Shown here: positions 44,487 through 55,455 of the stretch, in pieces
Layout: each line of letters begins with the position of its first letter
Position numbering within the stretch: the first letter of the stretch is position 1
Assembly: GCA_029168955.1 (NCBI GenBank)
Contig: JAPDOI010001441.1
Location: 62,001-126,000 of the forward strand
Direction: 5' to 3'
Length of the DNA stretch: 64,000 bases
Source: Aplectana chamaeleonis
Lineage: Eukaryota > Nematoda > Chromadorea > Rhabditida > Cosmocercidae
Notes under the pieces: model-generated
Database searches by the model: none
Seen by the model: only the letters and a program-made list of their open reading frames with translations
What the model was told of the DNA's origin: nothing
Translations under genes and position numbers: made by a program

Positions 44487-46686
44487 GCTGCCTCGCTGTG
44501 ACTAATTGTGAGCATTCTAGTTACACAACAGAATGGGTTTCCGATTCGTTTTTCCATCGCACCTCTCAATTTCCACGAAATTACTACTCGGGAACGGTCC
44601 ACTATGAAAAAAAGATAACTAAGTTCAACATTTTAGATGAATGATTGGCTCTGAGGTAAACAAAACCATAAGTTCAATGTCCACTCCTCAGCAAAACACA
44701 CGACATTGCAATTTTCTCGCACTTACATTTAGCGCTTCTAATGGATAAATTGAAGCTTGTGAAATAGGAGATGCGTGAGTAGGACAAGGTGTACATGTGA
44801 AAAGGACATTTTTATGAAGAATTTGGAAAAGACTTTTCCAAGTGAAAACTGCTAAGGTCAACGGAACAAAATCGCCAATGCGCTCGTATAGCAGTGGGTG
44901 GGATTTCATGGAGAGCAAAAAATCGGTTGAATCGAGTTATTCAGAGTCGATCGAACCTCTTCTAATGAACTCTTTATTTTTTGAGGGCTCTGCGCGATTC
45001 GTCGCTAGAAACTTCGCGTGCACTTACTACTTCGTGAGGAATTTCCTAACAATGCCATCCGCTGTGGGCTTTCGATCCACAATTTCGTTCCTCTCAACAT
45101 TCCCAGGATGTCCTCTGCTTGACGGAGGAATGCAATATGCACTAGAAAAAAGGCTATATACACTTCCGACGGTTGATAAAATGAGGTTAAAAGAGGCGTT
45201 CGGGCTATTTTTTCATTACTGCTAGGCGATGTTGAGAGGATAAACACTTCAGGGCGTTTTCGGGACAAGCAATGCTGACTAGGGGTGTGCCGAAAATTCT
45301 GTTTTATGTTTCCGCCCTATTTTTGGCTGTTTTTGTCTGTTTTCTGCAAAATTGAGCCGAGCAAGAAAAAAAACGGAAAAAAGTGATAACCAGCGATTTG
45401 CAGCAGGGATGGCTTAGCGCCAAGGCACGCCCTAGATCACCTTTTGACCTAAAAATTATTTACCACTCCGATTTCAATCTGACTTCCTTCATTACTGAGC
45501 GGGGACATTTTCAAAAGGTTCAATACATATGTAAAGCGCATTCGCGCATTTTACAGAACATCACTAGACAGACAAACAGCAGTTTACCGTTGTACTGCTC
45601 AAAGTCTTGTTTTGGCCACCTACAGTACCAACTTTGAAACAACAGTTATTTCAGAATCACCGTCAAAATACACCAGGTAAGGAGAGCCTTGGATAATTTC
45701 TTTGTAATCCTTGCACATAATTACCTTTACCACGTCTAACCGTTGTGGTTTTATCGCTGTGAAAATTTTCATACAGTGTGTGCTCAACCCTCCCCATTTC
45801 TTTTTGGAGAATTTTCTTTTTTCTGCCCATTTTTGAAATTTTCTTTCTGTGTTTTGCTTCCCAATTTTTCCAATCCTTGATCCTGATGCGCCGCACGATC
45901 AGTTCTGCTCCATTTCGCGCTGCCGCGTCCTTTTGTGGCGGAACTGTATTGGGGACCTACACGTTGGATAGGCAAATACTTAAAGAAACATTGTCCGAAA
46001 TCATTTCGTTAGCAGATCTCCCATTAAAAAACTACAGAAGGATAGAATTACAGAAACGAACAATTTTCAAGGAAAGTCTGGTCATTAAAAAATTGAAAAA
46101 TCGGATCCACCAACACAAGCAGCGAGTAACACCTACATATTTGGGAGCTTCAGAAATACGAGAATGAGATTCTAATATTGAGAGCAGGTAAACAAAATTT
46201 CCTGTGCAAAGTAAGGAGCCCGTTCCTATTCTTCATTTCTCACGGAAATGTAACATCTTCCAAATGGAGACAGCGGAAGGAGAGCTCTTCGATTGAAAAA
46301 CACGAAGATCATGTTTCAACACGAAGTTTCAAAGCACAAAGTTTCATGAATTCATCATACTTTAGGCAGTGTTCGCGATTATCCTCCCTGGCAGAAATCG
46401 ACAAATCCTTGAGCGGACTTCTCTTACTATTAGTTCGTCAATACGGTCTCGCCAGGACTGTTCGGTGACATTACTAATGGTTTTTGATATGCATTTTGGT
46501 AGCCCTTTTTGGCAGTTTCATCAAGCTCAGTCAACATTGTTTTGTGGTGGACAACTTGTCCACGTCGCAAGACAAATAGATCGAAATATGTGGGGGCTCT
46601 TAGAGCTTCTTGTCACGTCTCATCCTAAATTTAGTAACGCTTACTATATAAGGCATCGTTTCGTGAAAGAAAATATGTATGTAGAA
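44487..46686. other. Non-coding stretch
   Basis: No gene is supported. A hAT-type terminus TAGGGGTGTGCCGAAAATTC lies at about 45280 and is followed by TTTCCGCC and TTTTTGGCTG words, without a right end. A 129-codon frame at 45778-46167 and a 127-codon frame at 44842-45225 show no family motif. Confidence 0.4.
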
Positions 46687-46920
46687 TAGTTGTATACGAT
46701 CGAAATTTTTGAAAAATTTTCGAAAGATTTTTCGAAATTTTTTTCGTTCGTTTTTTTCAAATTTCGTTCGTTCGATATTTCGTCGAACCATGTTTTTTTC
46801 GATTTGGTTCGTTCGAATTTTTTTTGAAATGATTTTTTTTAATTTTCGTCGGTTCGAGATGTGATTTTTCGATTTTTTTTGGAAATTCGTTCGGTTTTGA
46901 AAACGCTCTTCGAACCCTAG
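46687..46920. repeat. TTCGAA-word repeat with GAACCCTAG end
   Basis: Dense variants of TTTTCGAAA, TTCGTTCG and GAAATTTTT occur on both strands, ending CTCTTCGAACCCTAG. The left edge AGTTGTATACGATCGAAA resembles the inverted edge of the repeat at 48985-49333. Confidence 0.65.
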
Positions 46921-47160
46921 GTTACGCTGTTTGGTTATTCCCCTGGCCGAGTTGTTGTCGGCGCAAGCGAACAACTCTCCTGCTCGAATAAGTTGTGCTT
47001 GGGACCGGGGAATGTAAACCCCTTCTTGCTCTAATGAGTCCGGGCGGAGCAAGCTGCGGAGCGATTGATTATGGCAAAACATAACACTGATAAGGAGACT
47101 TCGACATTATAGGCCCGATAAACATCACTTCGAACTGCTTGAAATAAAGGAGAAAGGCTA
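46921..47160. other. Short non-coding stretch
   Basis: Nothing recognised. Confidence 0.3.
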
Positions 47161-47324
47161 CACCCTTATTTTCCACACTACTCGCAGTCGTATTCTCACA
47201 ATCGTGAATGCGTAGCGGTTGTTTATCGAAAAATTTAACCATGAAAATAAAAATATATCTCTAAAAACCGCACCTTTTCCATGATAAGGATACAGAAAAC
47301 TGCGAGTAGCGGGGAAATGGAGGC
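47161..47324. mobile_element. TA-flanked MITE, CCCCGCTACTCGCA family, copy 2 (inverted)
   Basis: ACTACTCGCAGTCGTATTCT at the left and CTGCGAGTAGCGGGGAAATG at the right are inverted. TA lies at 47159-47160 and 47325-47326. The interior matches copy 1 at 12079 on the opposite strand. Confidence 0.75.
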
Positions 47325-47338
47325 TACATGCTCGCGAC

Positions 47339-47791
47339 TCAAAAGCAGGGTTCTCCATAAAATTGGTTGTTGTGCTATCCCCATGGAACGGTAGATCTGG
47401 CCATCAATAAATTGAAAATAAGTAAAAAATTGGAGAAAAAACGTCCAGAAACAAGGTATTGCTTGGTGTTCTCCGCCCCCAATTATCTAGATTTCTATAA
47501 ATGCCTTTTTGTCATCTCTTGATTAGCTTCTAAAGTAATTTGTGAGCATTTCTGGGGGCAATTGACTTTTTCAACAGCAAAATAAAAGGCGGATAGGCAA
47601 GGATTAATGGAAATCTCTCTAATTAGGGGGCCGGCCGACACGGGTTATTGGCCGTTATACCTTGTCTTTGGGCTTTTATCCGCATATTTCCAGGGGTTTT
47701 CACTTATTTTTATTTTTGTGATGACCAAATCTATTATATATTCTTGTGAAGAGAGCTCAAAAGTCGTTTTTATCGCAAACCCAGCCTTCAA
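47339..47791. mobile_element. TTAA-type element (TCAA target), AGGCAGGGTTC group, copy 3
   Basis: TCAA is duplicated at both ends (47339-47342 and 47788-47791). Inside, AAGCAGGGTTCTCCATAAAA and TATCGCAAACCCAGCCT are the inverted termini. This complete copy lacks the hairpin found in the copy at 32846, so it serves as the empty site. It is non-coding. Confidence 0.85.
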
Positions 47792-47850
47792 GTAGAGATC
47801 GAACACGGGTGAAATATATATTCTCTGACTGAGCATTGTAAATAAATAAA

Positions 47851-48942
47851 GCACTGACAAGGGAACTACAATAAGTCATAGTGATTATTCCAAATAATAT
47901 GTATTTTTCTAGAACCATTGGCATATTCATATTGGCATATTCGGATGAAAAGTCCGAATATGAAAGTCGCAGCTGCCTAGACCCACTCTGAAAAAAGTTA
48001 TAGGCATTTTTCCTATGATTTTCGTACTTTTCGTACTTTTCGAAAGACGCATTATTTTAACGAAAATCCGGAAACGGACCTCCTCATAATCGTGTTCAGC
48101 GCCCAAAACTACCTCGGTAAGCAAAGTTAGCTTGAAGGAACGTTTTCCCAACTTTGCGCGGACTAACAGCGTTTATTTATACCAATTAGAGGGCTCTCGA
48201 AGCGTTTGAGAAAAATATTTCAGATTTGACTAAAATTTCGATCTGGGGGGTTATTTGGGGTGCTGATCACGAATCTGAGGTTAATTCATCGTTTTTCGGA
48301 AGTTTTCGACTGTATTCGTTCACAGATTCCCATCGGGGGAAAGCTTGATGGCAAATCCCGACTTTTGACGATTTCCGAAGTGCTATAGAATATGCTCAAG
48401 TTACTTTTCTGGGGGTTATTTGGAGTGCTCAACACGAATCTGATGTCGGTTTGTCGATTTTTGGCAGCTTACGGTAGATTACGGTGGGTATACGGTAGTT
48501 TGGTAAAAGTCTCAGATTTGTCTCAAACTTTCTATGCGGGGGTTATTTGGGGGTGCTGAATACGAATTTGATGTCCATTTGTCGATTATCGCAATATTTA
48601 GGTAGGTTTCGCCTCATAAATGGCATGTTCCCTACCGTAACCTACAGTGAACCTTAACATTTGGGCAAGCAAACCCCACTTTCGTGTTCAACACCCCAGA
48701 TTACCCCTACATACATGTTTTTAGCAAAATCAGGAAAAAATTTTGAAAACACCCTAAAAATTCCATGGGGGGTGGGTACCTTTACCTTGCCGCGAAGCTT
48801 TGAAAAAAGCTCATAACTTTTTTCAGAGTGGGTCTAGACAGCTGCGAAGGGCATATTCGGACTTTTCGTCCGAAAATGGTTCTAGAAAGCAAATTTCATT
48901 TGCAATGGTCACTATGACTTATTTTGGTTCCCTTGTGAGTCC
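47851..48942. mobile_element. 1.1-kb inverted-repeat element, ACACGAATCTG family, most complete copy
   Basis: Arms of about 140 bp: ACAAGGGAACTACAATAAGT and CATAGTGA, a GTCCGAATATG region and GCAGCTGCCTAGACCCACTC at the left are mirrored at the right, from GAGTGGGTCTAGACAGCTGC to AAGGGAACCA on the minus strand. The core carries three imperfect copies of a GGGGGTTATTTGG block followed by a CACGAATCTGATGTC-like block (about 48245, 48410 and 48538). There is no coding capacity. The mobilising enzyme is unknown. Confidence 0.8.
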
Positions 48943-48984
48943 GGTTTCGAAAAAAAGATCAGAATATTCTAAAGAGTCCGAAAA

Positions 48985-49333
48985 ATCCTAAACTTCGAAC
49001 GAAATTCAAAAAAAATCTTTCGATTGGTTTCGAAAATCGTTCGTTCAAGCTTAGAAATTTTCAAAGATTTTCGAAATTTGTTCGTTTGAAATTTTTTCGA
49101 ACGAATTTAGAAACAAATCCGAAATTTCGAGCGATTAAAAAAAAACATCGAAATTTCGATAAGTTTGGAAATTCGTTCGTTCGAACTCCCAAATTTCGGA
49201 AGTTTTTCGAAATTCGTTGGTTCGAAGTTTGTTCGAACGATTTTTTTTTCATTTTCTGCTCGTTTGAAAATGTTTCGAACGGAAAATTTTCAAATTTCTT
49301 TCGTTCAACATATTTCCGAATTTGTACAACTAT
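48985..49333. repeat. TTCGAA-word repeat, second copy
   Basis: Continuous variants of GAAATTTCG, TTCGTTCG and TCGAACGA occur on both strands between AACTTCGAACG and TTTGTACAACTATAT. It resembles 46687-46920 in the opposite orientation. Confidence 0.65.
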
Positions 49334-49377
49334 ATTATTTATCTAAGCTGCGAGATATAATCGGGATTATGCTGCCT

Positions 49378-49822
49378 TGAAAGGCAGTGTTCACTATAAA
49401 CTTTGTTCTCAGTTTTTGGCCGGAAATCAAAAGTTCAGGGTCTCATGGGAGCACTGGGATCGAAAGAACGAACGGAAACGAGCCCGAAAGAGCTCCATAC
49501 GGCTCCGAAGCCCGCTCGCGCTAGTCCTTCCACTCGCGGTCGAGTTTTCTGAGGAACAGTTTGGTCCCCTTCTACATTAGCATTAGAGCGCGAGCGCGGC
49601 TGAGTTTTAGCATTGGGGCGCATTTTCGCACGCTGTCTACTTCAGGCCCATGCCCGCGCAACTGATCCACCGTTGAAATGTGGCTTTCAAGTTGAAGAGC
49701 TGATTTGGATGTTTCGCAGCGTTTTTCATGATTCTTACTTCACTGATGAAATAGTCAGACTCTAAACCTTCGTTTTCTGGTTGGAACTCGAGAACGATTT
49801 TTATCGTGGAAACTGCCTTTAA
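49378..49822. mobile_element. TTAA element, AGGCAGTGTTCAC group, copy 2
   Basis: The left end AGGCAGTGTTCACTATAAA is preceded by TGAA, and the right end TTATCGTGGAAACTGCCT is followed by TTAA (49819-49822). The left target copy has changed by one base. It is non-coding. Confidence 0.8.
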
Positions 49823-50569
49823 ATGAAGATGATTTTGAGTCCCTACTATCATCTTTCCTACGATTCGCAGCGACAGGGTTTTCCACCTCCTCCTCCCTAA
49901 ATTAGAAAAACCAAGTGACTTAGTGGTTTTTTGATTTGTGACAATATTCGGATACTTTATCACTTGCCATCGCTCTATCCGACTACCGTTAAAAACTAGA
50001 TTTTTTAATCACCCGTTCTGTGTGTATTGAACTCGTTCAGAAATTCAGAAGACGCGGTTTATCTAGGATTTGACTTCCATGGAGATTCGAATTGCTCGAC
50101 CTTATCCGGTTGGCTGACAAAATTGAAACAATCGAATGAATAGAGTTGAACTTGGGGCCAATTTCAGGTGACAATATTCGGATACTTCATCACGAAGCAG
50201 CATGAATAATCGTTTTCCAGTGGTATTCTGGAATTATTTCAAAATTCCAGTGAATCGAACATGCTTGAAGACATTATGTGCCCACTACAGTGATTAGCAG
50301 AGGGCTAACTAACTCTCGAGTCACAATTTTATATTTGCAGAAAAATCTGATACTGATCTACCAAACATATAGCTAGAGGGATATGAGGCGGGAATCGGAA
50401 AAGAAGGTTAAAGGAAATTGATCTCAGGCAGAAAACAAGATTGAGCAGCAGATAGAGCAGTTGCGTTCTACTCAAAAGAGCAGTTCCAAAGGTTCATATT
50501 CGAGCCTACTCAAGAATCAAGGGGGCGAGTACATGAGCCGAAAGAATGGAAGGCGGAGAATTCGTGGAC
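49823..50569. other. Non-coding stretch, nothing recognised
   Basis: The 108-codon minus-strand frame at 49637-49963 overlaps the preceding element and is not recognised. A GTGACAATATTCGGATACTT block occurs at 50169, and a closely similar one (minus strand AAGTATCCGAATATTGTCAC) lies at about 49937-49957. Confidence 0.35.
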
Positions 50570-51061
50570 TTAAAGGCAGTGTTCACGATGATTCTCGTTT
50601 CCAAGTTTTCCACTCAAAACAATGCGTTGGCAACCGAGTGTTACCAAAATCACGAAGAAACGGCGAGAAACGCACTAATTCGTCTTATTTCAGTGACATT
50701 ATTCTATGGCCTGGACTAGTTGTCTGGTTGGATGAACATGTTCACGGTGGTTGTCACCGGTAAAAAATGGGACTAATCGAAAATGGAAAAATATTTTGGG
50801 CAAAACAGTATTAGTTAGGACCCGGAGGAAAAAACGGAGCAACTCAGAATGGAGAATTGCAAAAGGCGGGTCCACAAAAGATTTCATTGTCACAACGGAC
50901 AGTTCCATTGATACTTAAGAGGCGGGCTGATACTTGAGGATTTCGTGCCCTTCTGATGCGTTTTTCTCGGATTCTTCGTCATTTTTGTTCTACCAGGGGG
51001 CCAAATAATCGATTTAGCGATTAATCTCAAAATCGAAGATTATCGTGAACACTGCCTTTAA
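50570..51061. mobile_element. TTAA element, AGGCAGTGTTCACG group, copy 3
   Basis: AGGCAGTGTTCACGATGATT at the left and TTATCGTGAACACTGCCT at the right are inverted, with TTAA at 50570-50573 and 51058-51061. No transposase frame is present in 492 bp. Confidence 0.9.
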
Positions 51062-51138
51062 CCAATGAAGTAAGTACATGATGACGTTATAACACAATTA
51101 ACTATATACCACACGATGAAAGCCGATCGATAATTCTA

Positions 51139-51606
51139 GGGATGCTCCTCAGATGTTTATGGCATGATTCTGTTTTCAGTCCATACAGAAAGAAGGACAT
51201 CGAGCTACTAGAACGAGTTCAGAATAATTTTACGCGTAAACTTATGCTGAGATGCAGTGGGCTGCCCTACGATCGTATCCCCAATGGTATAGATAGAAAC
51301 AAGCAGTTAGGTCTGTGGTCCCTAAGGAGTAGGAGAAACCGTGATGATTTGTCAATGATGTACAAAATCCTGACTGGGAGGGTCTCTGTTGACTTTTCTA
51401 ACGTTCTGACATTTACTTCTAGTAGAACCAGGAGAGGTGGTTTTGGTATTCGAGGCTCTGTAGCTAGAAGCCAAGTCAGGAGAAATTTTTTCTGCTACAG
51501 AGTGTTCCACAAATTTAGATCCCTATTGAAGGGAGATGTTTCAGCTATGACACCAGGTGCGTTTAGGACTTTCATCAGTTGCCAAAGAGTTGTTCAGGAA
51601 TCTTAA
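51139..51606 (+). pseudogene. LINE reverse transcriptase, C-terminal fragment
   Basis: The 154-residue frame is the segment after the polymerase domain of a non-LTR retrotransposon. It shows DIELLERVQNNFTRKL, then a LGLWSLRSRRNRDDLSMMYK block and KILTGRVSVDF, the usual order (LLE-VQ-FT-L, LGL-SL-RR-R-DL--YKI) in the tail of LINE open reading frames of the CR1/Jockey type. The frame ends with a stop at 51604-51606. The whole polymerase domain and endonuclease are missing, which fits the common 5' truncation of LINE insertions. It begins about 80 bp after a TTAA element. The clade assignment is uncertain. Confidence 0.82.
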
Positions 51607-51778
51607 ATTTGAAACGTATCCTATTATTTTTGTCATAAGTGGTTAACATTTTTCATTTTTACGTTGTAGTTTCTGAAATTGCTATCACAACTCGATTCCG
51701 TTGTGTTCCTTTTTTTAAATGTATTACAACACGTGCGACCATATTGTCCACGTCCATGAAATAAATAAAAAAATAAAA
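51607..51778 (+). mobile_element. 3' untranslated tail of the truncated LINE
   Basis: The AT-rich tail after the LINE stop ends in AAATAAATAAAAAAATAAAA (about 51759-51778), an A-rich 3' end typical of LINE insertions. The next element starts at once. Confidence 0.7.
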
Positions 51779-51780
51779 CA

Positions 51781-52095
51781 TTTCCGGTTCGCATTTGCGG
51801 ACTAAGGCTATTGCATCATGCGACACTTGAAAATCGTGCAGGGACCACTTGGTTCCGGCACGATTCACCTTTCTCCCAGCACGATTATGGCCTCTTTCAC
51901 ACTTTCATCGCTGATGGCCGCGATGGCATGTTTTGAATGCAGATCGACGTGCGACGCGACCTCGACCGATGCTCATGTTTATCATCCTATCGCGACGCGC
52001 GGCTATCAAACTCTGTAAGAGGTCTGTCACGTTTCTCATGATGCAACAGCCGTTTTCCGCGGCCGCGGGCCAGAATTTTGCTCAGAGAACGACAG
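51781..52095. mobile_element. GGACCGGAATT-family MITE with inserted middle
   Basis: The left part reads TTTCCGGTTCGCATTTGCGG and then ACTAAGGCTATTGCATCATG; the right part reads CATGATGCAACAGCCGTTTT and ends CAGAGAACGACAG next to TA. Between them, CGGCACGATTCACC and CCAGCACGATTATG match the family. A segment of unrelated sequence follows (51890-52025). Confidence 0.75.
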
Positions 52096-52859
52096 TACAA
52101 CATACATTTTGTTACATAGGTTTGTTTTTCTGTGTTTGTCATTGGCTCAAGCGAAAGTGTTTGGTTTGAAAATTAATTATAAAAAGGTAAAACGCACTCG
52201 TTCCATTCGGAGGCAACACACACGCTCAAAACGATAATTATTTTATGGCATGAATCGAATGCTCGGAGCTGCTAGTATTGAAACATGAAAAAAAGCGAAA
52301 AAAGTTTGACCAGAATTAAGACCAAAGTGTATAAATAGCGGTTCTTTTTGTATTGGTTTGGAATTGGACGAGTTACACCGTATTCAAGGCGGTGTTCACG
52401 ATAAATTTCTCTTCCGATATCTCCACGGCTTACGGAAGGTCTGGTGCCCTATATACCCTCTATAAAACTGGAATTCACATCATTCGAGGCGCGAGCGGCG
52501 CGCGCGTCGCCTCGGTCTCCGTCTGCCCTACGCTCTCTCACTGTCTCTAACCTCCTCTCCGCACCGCACGCGTAGGAACCAAGTGAATTTCGCCGTTTTA
52601 TAGCCTATAGCAAGGCATGCTTAAAAAGAACACGAGAGATTCGTTTTTGAGCGAAAACAGGCCTTCTCTTGTTTACGTTGATTTTTTTACAACTAGGTGG
52701 GTTCTAGAAACGATATTGAGCACCTGCGATTACTACCTTTCCTATCTACAAGTAATGAGAGAGAGTAGCCCCGCAGGTGCAACTAACGAAGGCTCATCTT
52801 ACTCTTCCCGAGCGCTTTTATATAACCATGTATTGATCGTTGGAGGTACACAGCATTGA
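52096..52859. other. Non-coding stretch with one unpaired TTAA-element end
   Basis: AAGGCGGTGTTCACGATAAA at about 52387 matches the left end of the AGGCAGTGTTCACG group, but no right end is found. A CGGCGCGCGCGTCGCC palindrome lies at about 52497. There is no gene. Confidence 0.4.
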
Positions 52860-54060
52860 TAGTCGGTTTCCCGAATCCCCTAAGGGCCTCAGAGATTTAC
52901 AGGAGATTTCCAGAAGTATGCATTTTCACTGCTTTGGGAAGAGAAAAGGGGTACACGGACGACAATTTTCAGAGTGTTCAAAGAAAATTGTCTCGGATTG
53001 AGCTTAAAACGTTCTTCTAGGGGTTGTTTCAGGAGCTGATTACGAATCTGAGGCCCATTTGTTGGAAAAATTTCGTCCGATTTGGTCCAGAGCTTCAAAA
53101 TTTGATAGCCAAGCGCGATTTTTGACGATTTTGAGAATGCTATGACGAAATCGCCTTTAAAGGCACTGTTCGCGATAGAAATCGCTTTTCTGTTTTCCTG
53201 CCTGTCATGAAACCGGTCCCATTCTGATTCCAATGATGCTTCTGGAATCGTACAATACCTTCTGGGAAGGGAATTATGGGCCCTCAAAAATTGAGCTAGG
53301 GAAGCATGATGGACGAATTGTCCGAGGCTTGTAACTTCCGGCTTTTGCAGCCAATGTATGCGAGCTGACCTGAGTAAAGAGAGAAGTTGGGAATGAAGGG
53401 AAGAACGGGGCTTTTGATCGGAAAGCATCGCTCAACTCACGACTTCGAGTGTTCTTTTTTTCATGTCGAGGGGCGGAAAGGGGCGGGGCTTGCCCACAAT
53501 GGTGGGGTTTGCCCACTTTTCTAAGCCGTTTTGCGGCTCCTGGGCAGCTTTTCGTCCCGTTTCTTCAACGCTGTTCTGCTTCTGAGAGCCACGAGAAGCG
53601 TTTATCATGAAAAATTTGAGAATGAAGTTTATCGCGAACAGTGCCTTTAAACTTCTACATAGGAGTTATTTTGGCTGCCTTACACGAATCTGTAATCGGT
53701 TTATCGATCCCTTGGATTACGCTATGTAACAGTGGGTATACGGTAACCCGCTCAAAGTCTTAGATTTAACTCAAAAGTTCTCTGTGGGTGTTATTTGAGA
53801 CGCTGAACACGATTTTGGGGCCCGTTGTTCTGTTTTCGATAATTTAAAGTTAGTAACGCCAGTTAAAAGATATTCTGCTTATCGTAACCTACAGTAACCC
53901 CGAGTCTGGCGACAAATAGACGCCAGATTCGGGTTCAACGCCCTAAATAACCCCCAGATGAAAGCTTCGAGCCGAATACGGAAATTTTTTCCTGATCACC
54001 CCCAAAATTCCCTGATTGGTGGTAGGTGCAAGAGGATACCTTTTTGTGAAGCAGTTAAAA
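52860..54060. mobile_element. ACACGAATCTG-family element interrupted by a TTAA element
   Basis: Family blocks occur on both sides of the insertion: GGAGCTGATTACGAATCTGA (53031) and CACGATTTTGGGGCCCGTTG (about 53808), with GTGGGTATACGGTA (53731). TTAA element 53157-53650 splits the copy. The outer inverted arms are not clear. Confidence 0.65.
53157..53650. mobile_element. TTAA element, AGGCACTGTTCGCG group, copy 4
   Basis: AGGCACTGTTCGCGATAGAA and TTTATCGCGAACAGTGCCT are inverted, flanked by TTAA (53157-53160 and 53647-53650). The interior is an inverted relative of the copy at 27378 (GAGCTGACCTGAGTAAAGAG, GAACGGGGCTTTTGATCGGA). The 179-codon minus-strand frame crosses the element border and is incidental. 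Confidence 0.9.
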
Positions 54061-54328
54061 TGCCATTTTCTGGAATATCCTCAGCCATTCAGGGGATTTC
54101 AAGCATTCAGCGGTCATTTATGTATTGTGCCAGACCCACAGCAACGACAACATGGTTATCAAAATCGCCACGGGGTGTGTTAAGCAGTTCCTAGTAAGGA
54201 GATACGGGGCGTCCCTCAAACATCGAAATCGAATCGGCGACGAACTCGTTTCACAGCGCATGACAGAGCATCGTAGTCGGCGCGGGTTCGCCGATGCTTT
54301 CACAATCCAGCGCAGGGTCAGTCAGATA

Positions 54329-54793
54329 GGTCGGGATTATACTACCGTCGTGGCGATCCGTTAAAAAAAAGCGGTATCGATCAATCGCCGCGATATCGCG
54401 CATTGGAGGGAATCGATTATTTTGATGAGCCCAACAGCGGTACGTTGACTGCCATGGGAGACGTTCATCCGAAAACAGCTGACACCTTCATTTCCAGCCA
54501 TATTTTCGAAGTGTCGGGCAAATATGCATACTGCCGCGATCACATAAGCTCCGTTCTACACTGGACAGCGAGCCGATAAAATAGTGGCGATATTCATATT
54601 TTCTCAAAATTTTGGTCACGTTGTGATAAGCTGAGGTATCAACTATTTCACGATGAGTATCTCGTACCACTTCATTCCTGAAACTGCCCTTTTGCTAACC
54701 AAAACAATTGATTTCCTCCAATGTGCACAATCGCGGCGATTGATTGATACCGCCTTTTCTTGTGCATCGCCTCGACGGTAGTATGATCCCGGC
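54329..54793. mobile_element. Inverted-repeat element, GTCGGGATCATAC family, copy 2
   Basis: The arms exceed 70 bp: TCGGGATTATACTACCGTCG, GCGGTATCGATCAATCGCCG and GAGGGAATCGATT at the left mirror AATTGATTTCCTCC, CGGCGATTGATTGATACCGC and CGACGGTAGTATGATCCCGG at the right. It is non-coding and related to 21982-22440. Confidence 0.82.
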
Positions 54794-55119
54794 CATATGC
54801 ATGTCTGCTCGTGATCAACCGAGTCACGGACCTTGATTGTTCGCGGTCAGATCTCATTGAAATTTTCCGTGAGCGAGGTAAGTACTATTCACCTAATTCT
54901 GTGCGCAATAAGTCCGCAACGTTTACCTCAGGGGGCCTAGTAAAATATGTTGATCGATTTGTAAAAATTTAGAAAAAAAGGAATATGGGAGTGTTTCGAC
55001 CAGTTGACTTTTTAAAAAATTCGAGTAAACAAAGTAAATAATCGAATTTCGTTTTTTCTTTCGAATAATCGAGTATCCGCATTGTTTGACTATTCGACTT
55101 TTCCTGATATTCATATGTA
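54794..55119. other. Non-coding stretch with ATTCGA/TCGAAT words
   Basis: From about 55010 the sequence is rich in TCGAATAATCGA-type words, which resume at 55348-55400 after the hairpin insertion. This suggests a word repeat that was interrupted. Confidence 0.5.
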
Positions 55120-55320
55120 TGGTGGAGTCCACCAAGAGTGTCTCATTTACTTATCAATAAGAAGCGGTCGGCTGGGAATCAATGTGCATGAATCCCATAC
55201 CAGCACGCTCGATACCGACTGAGCGAGAGCGGTTCTGCTGCAATGAGTTTCATGTTCATTGATCTCCAATCGACCGCTTCTCATTGATAAGAAAATGAGA
55301 CACTCTTGGTGGACTCCACA
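55120..55320. mobile_element. Hairpin MITE, GTGGAGTCCACCAAGAG ends
   Basis: GTGGAGTCCACCAAGAGTGT, CTCATTT and ATCAATAAGAAGCGGTCG pair with CGACCGCTTCTCATTGAT, AAATGAG and ACACTCTTGGTGGACTCCAC. The first ten bases of each arm are themselves palindromic (GGAGTCC). TA dinucleotides are close to both ends. It is inserted in the ATTCGA-word repeat. Confidence 0.85.
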
Positions 55321-55455
55321 ATAAGATTCTTGCAACAATTAACTTTTTCGATTATTCGACTTGTTTGAACATTTGAATACATAAACAATTGATCGATTCA
55401 CTGAATAGAGGGAAAATCAGAAAAACGTCACACATTCGTACCATGAGGCATGTCT

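Noticed and set aside
44842..45225. 127-residue plus-strand frame
   Set aside because: The translation contains no motif I can name, and a competing minus-strand frame covers its end.
48985..49380. Phe/Arg/Asn-rich frames
   Set aside because: They are translations of TTCGAA-word repeats and carry no protein family signal.
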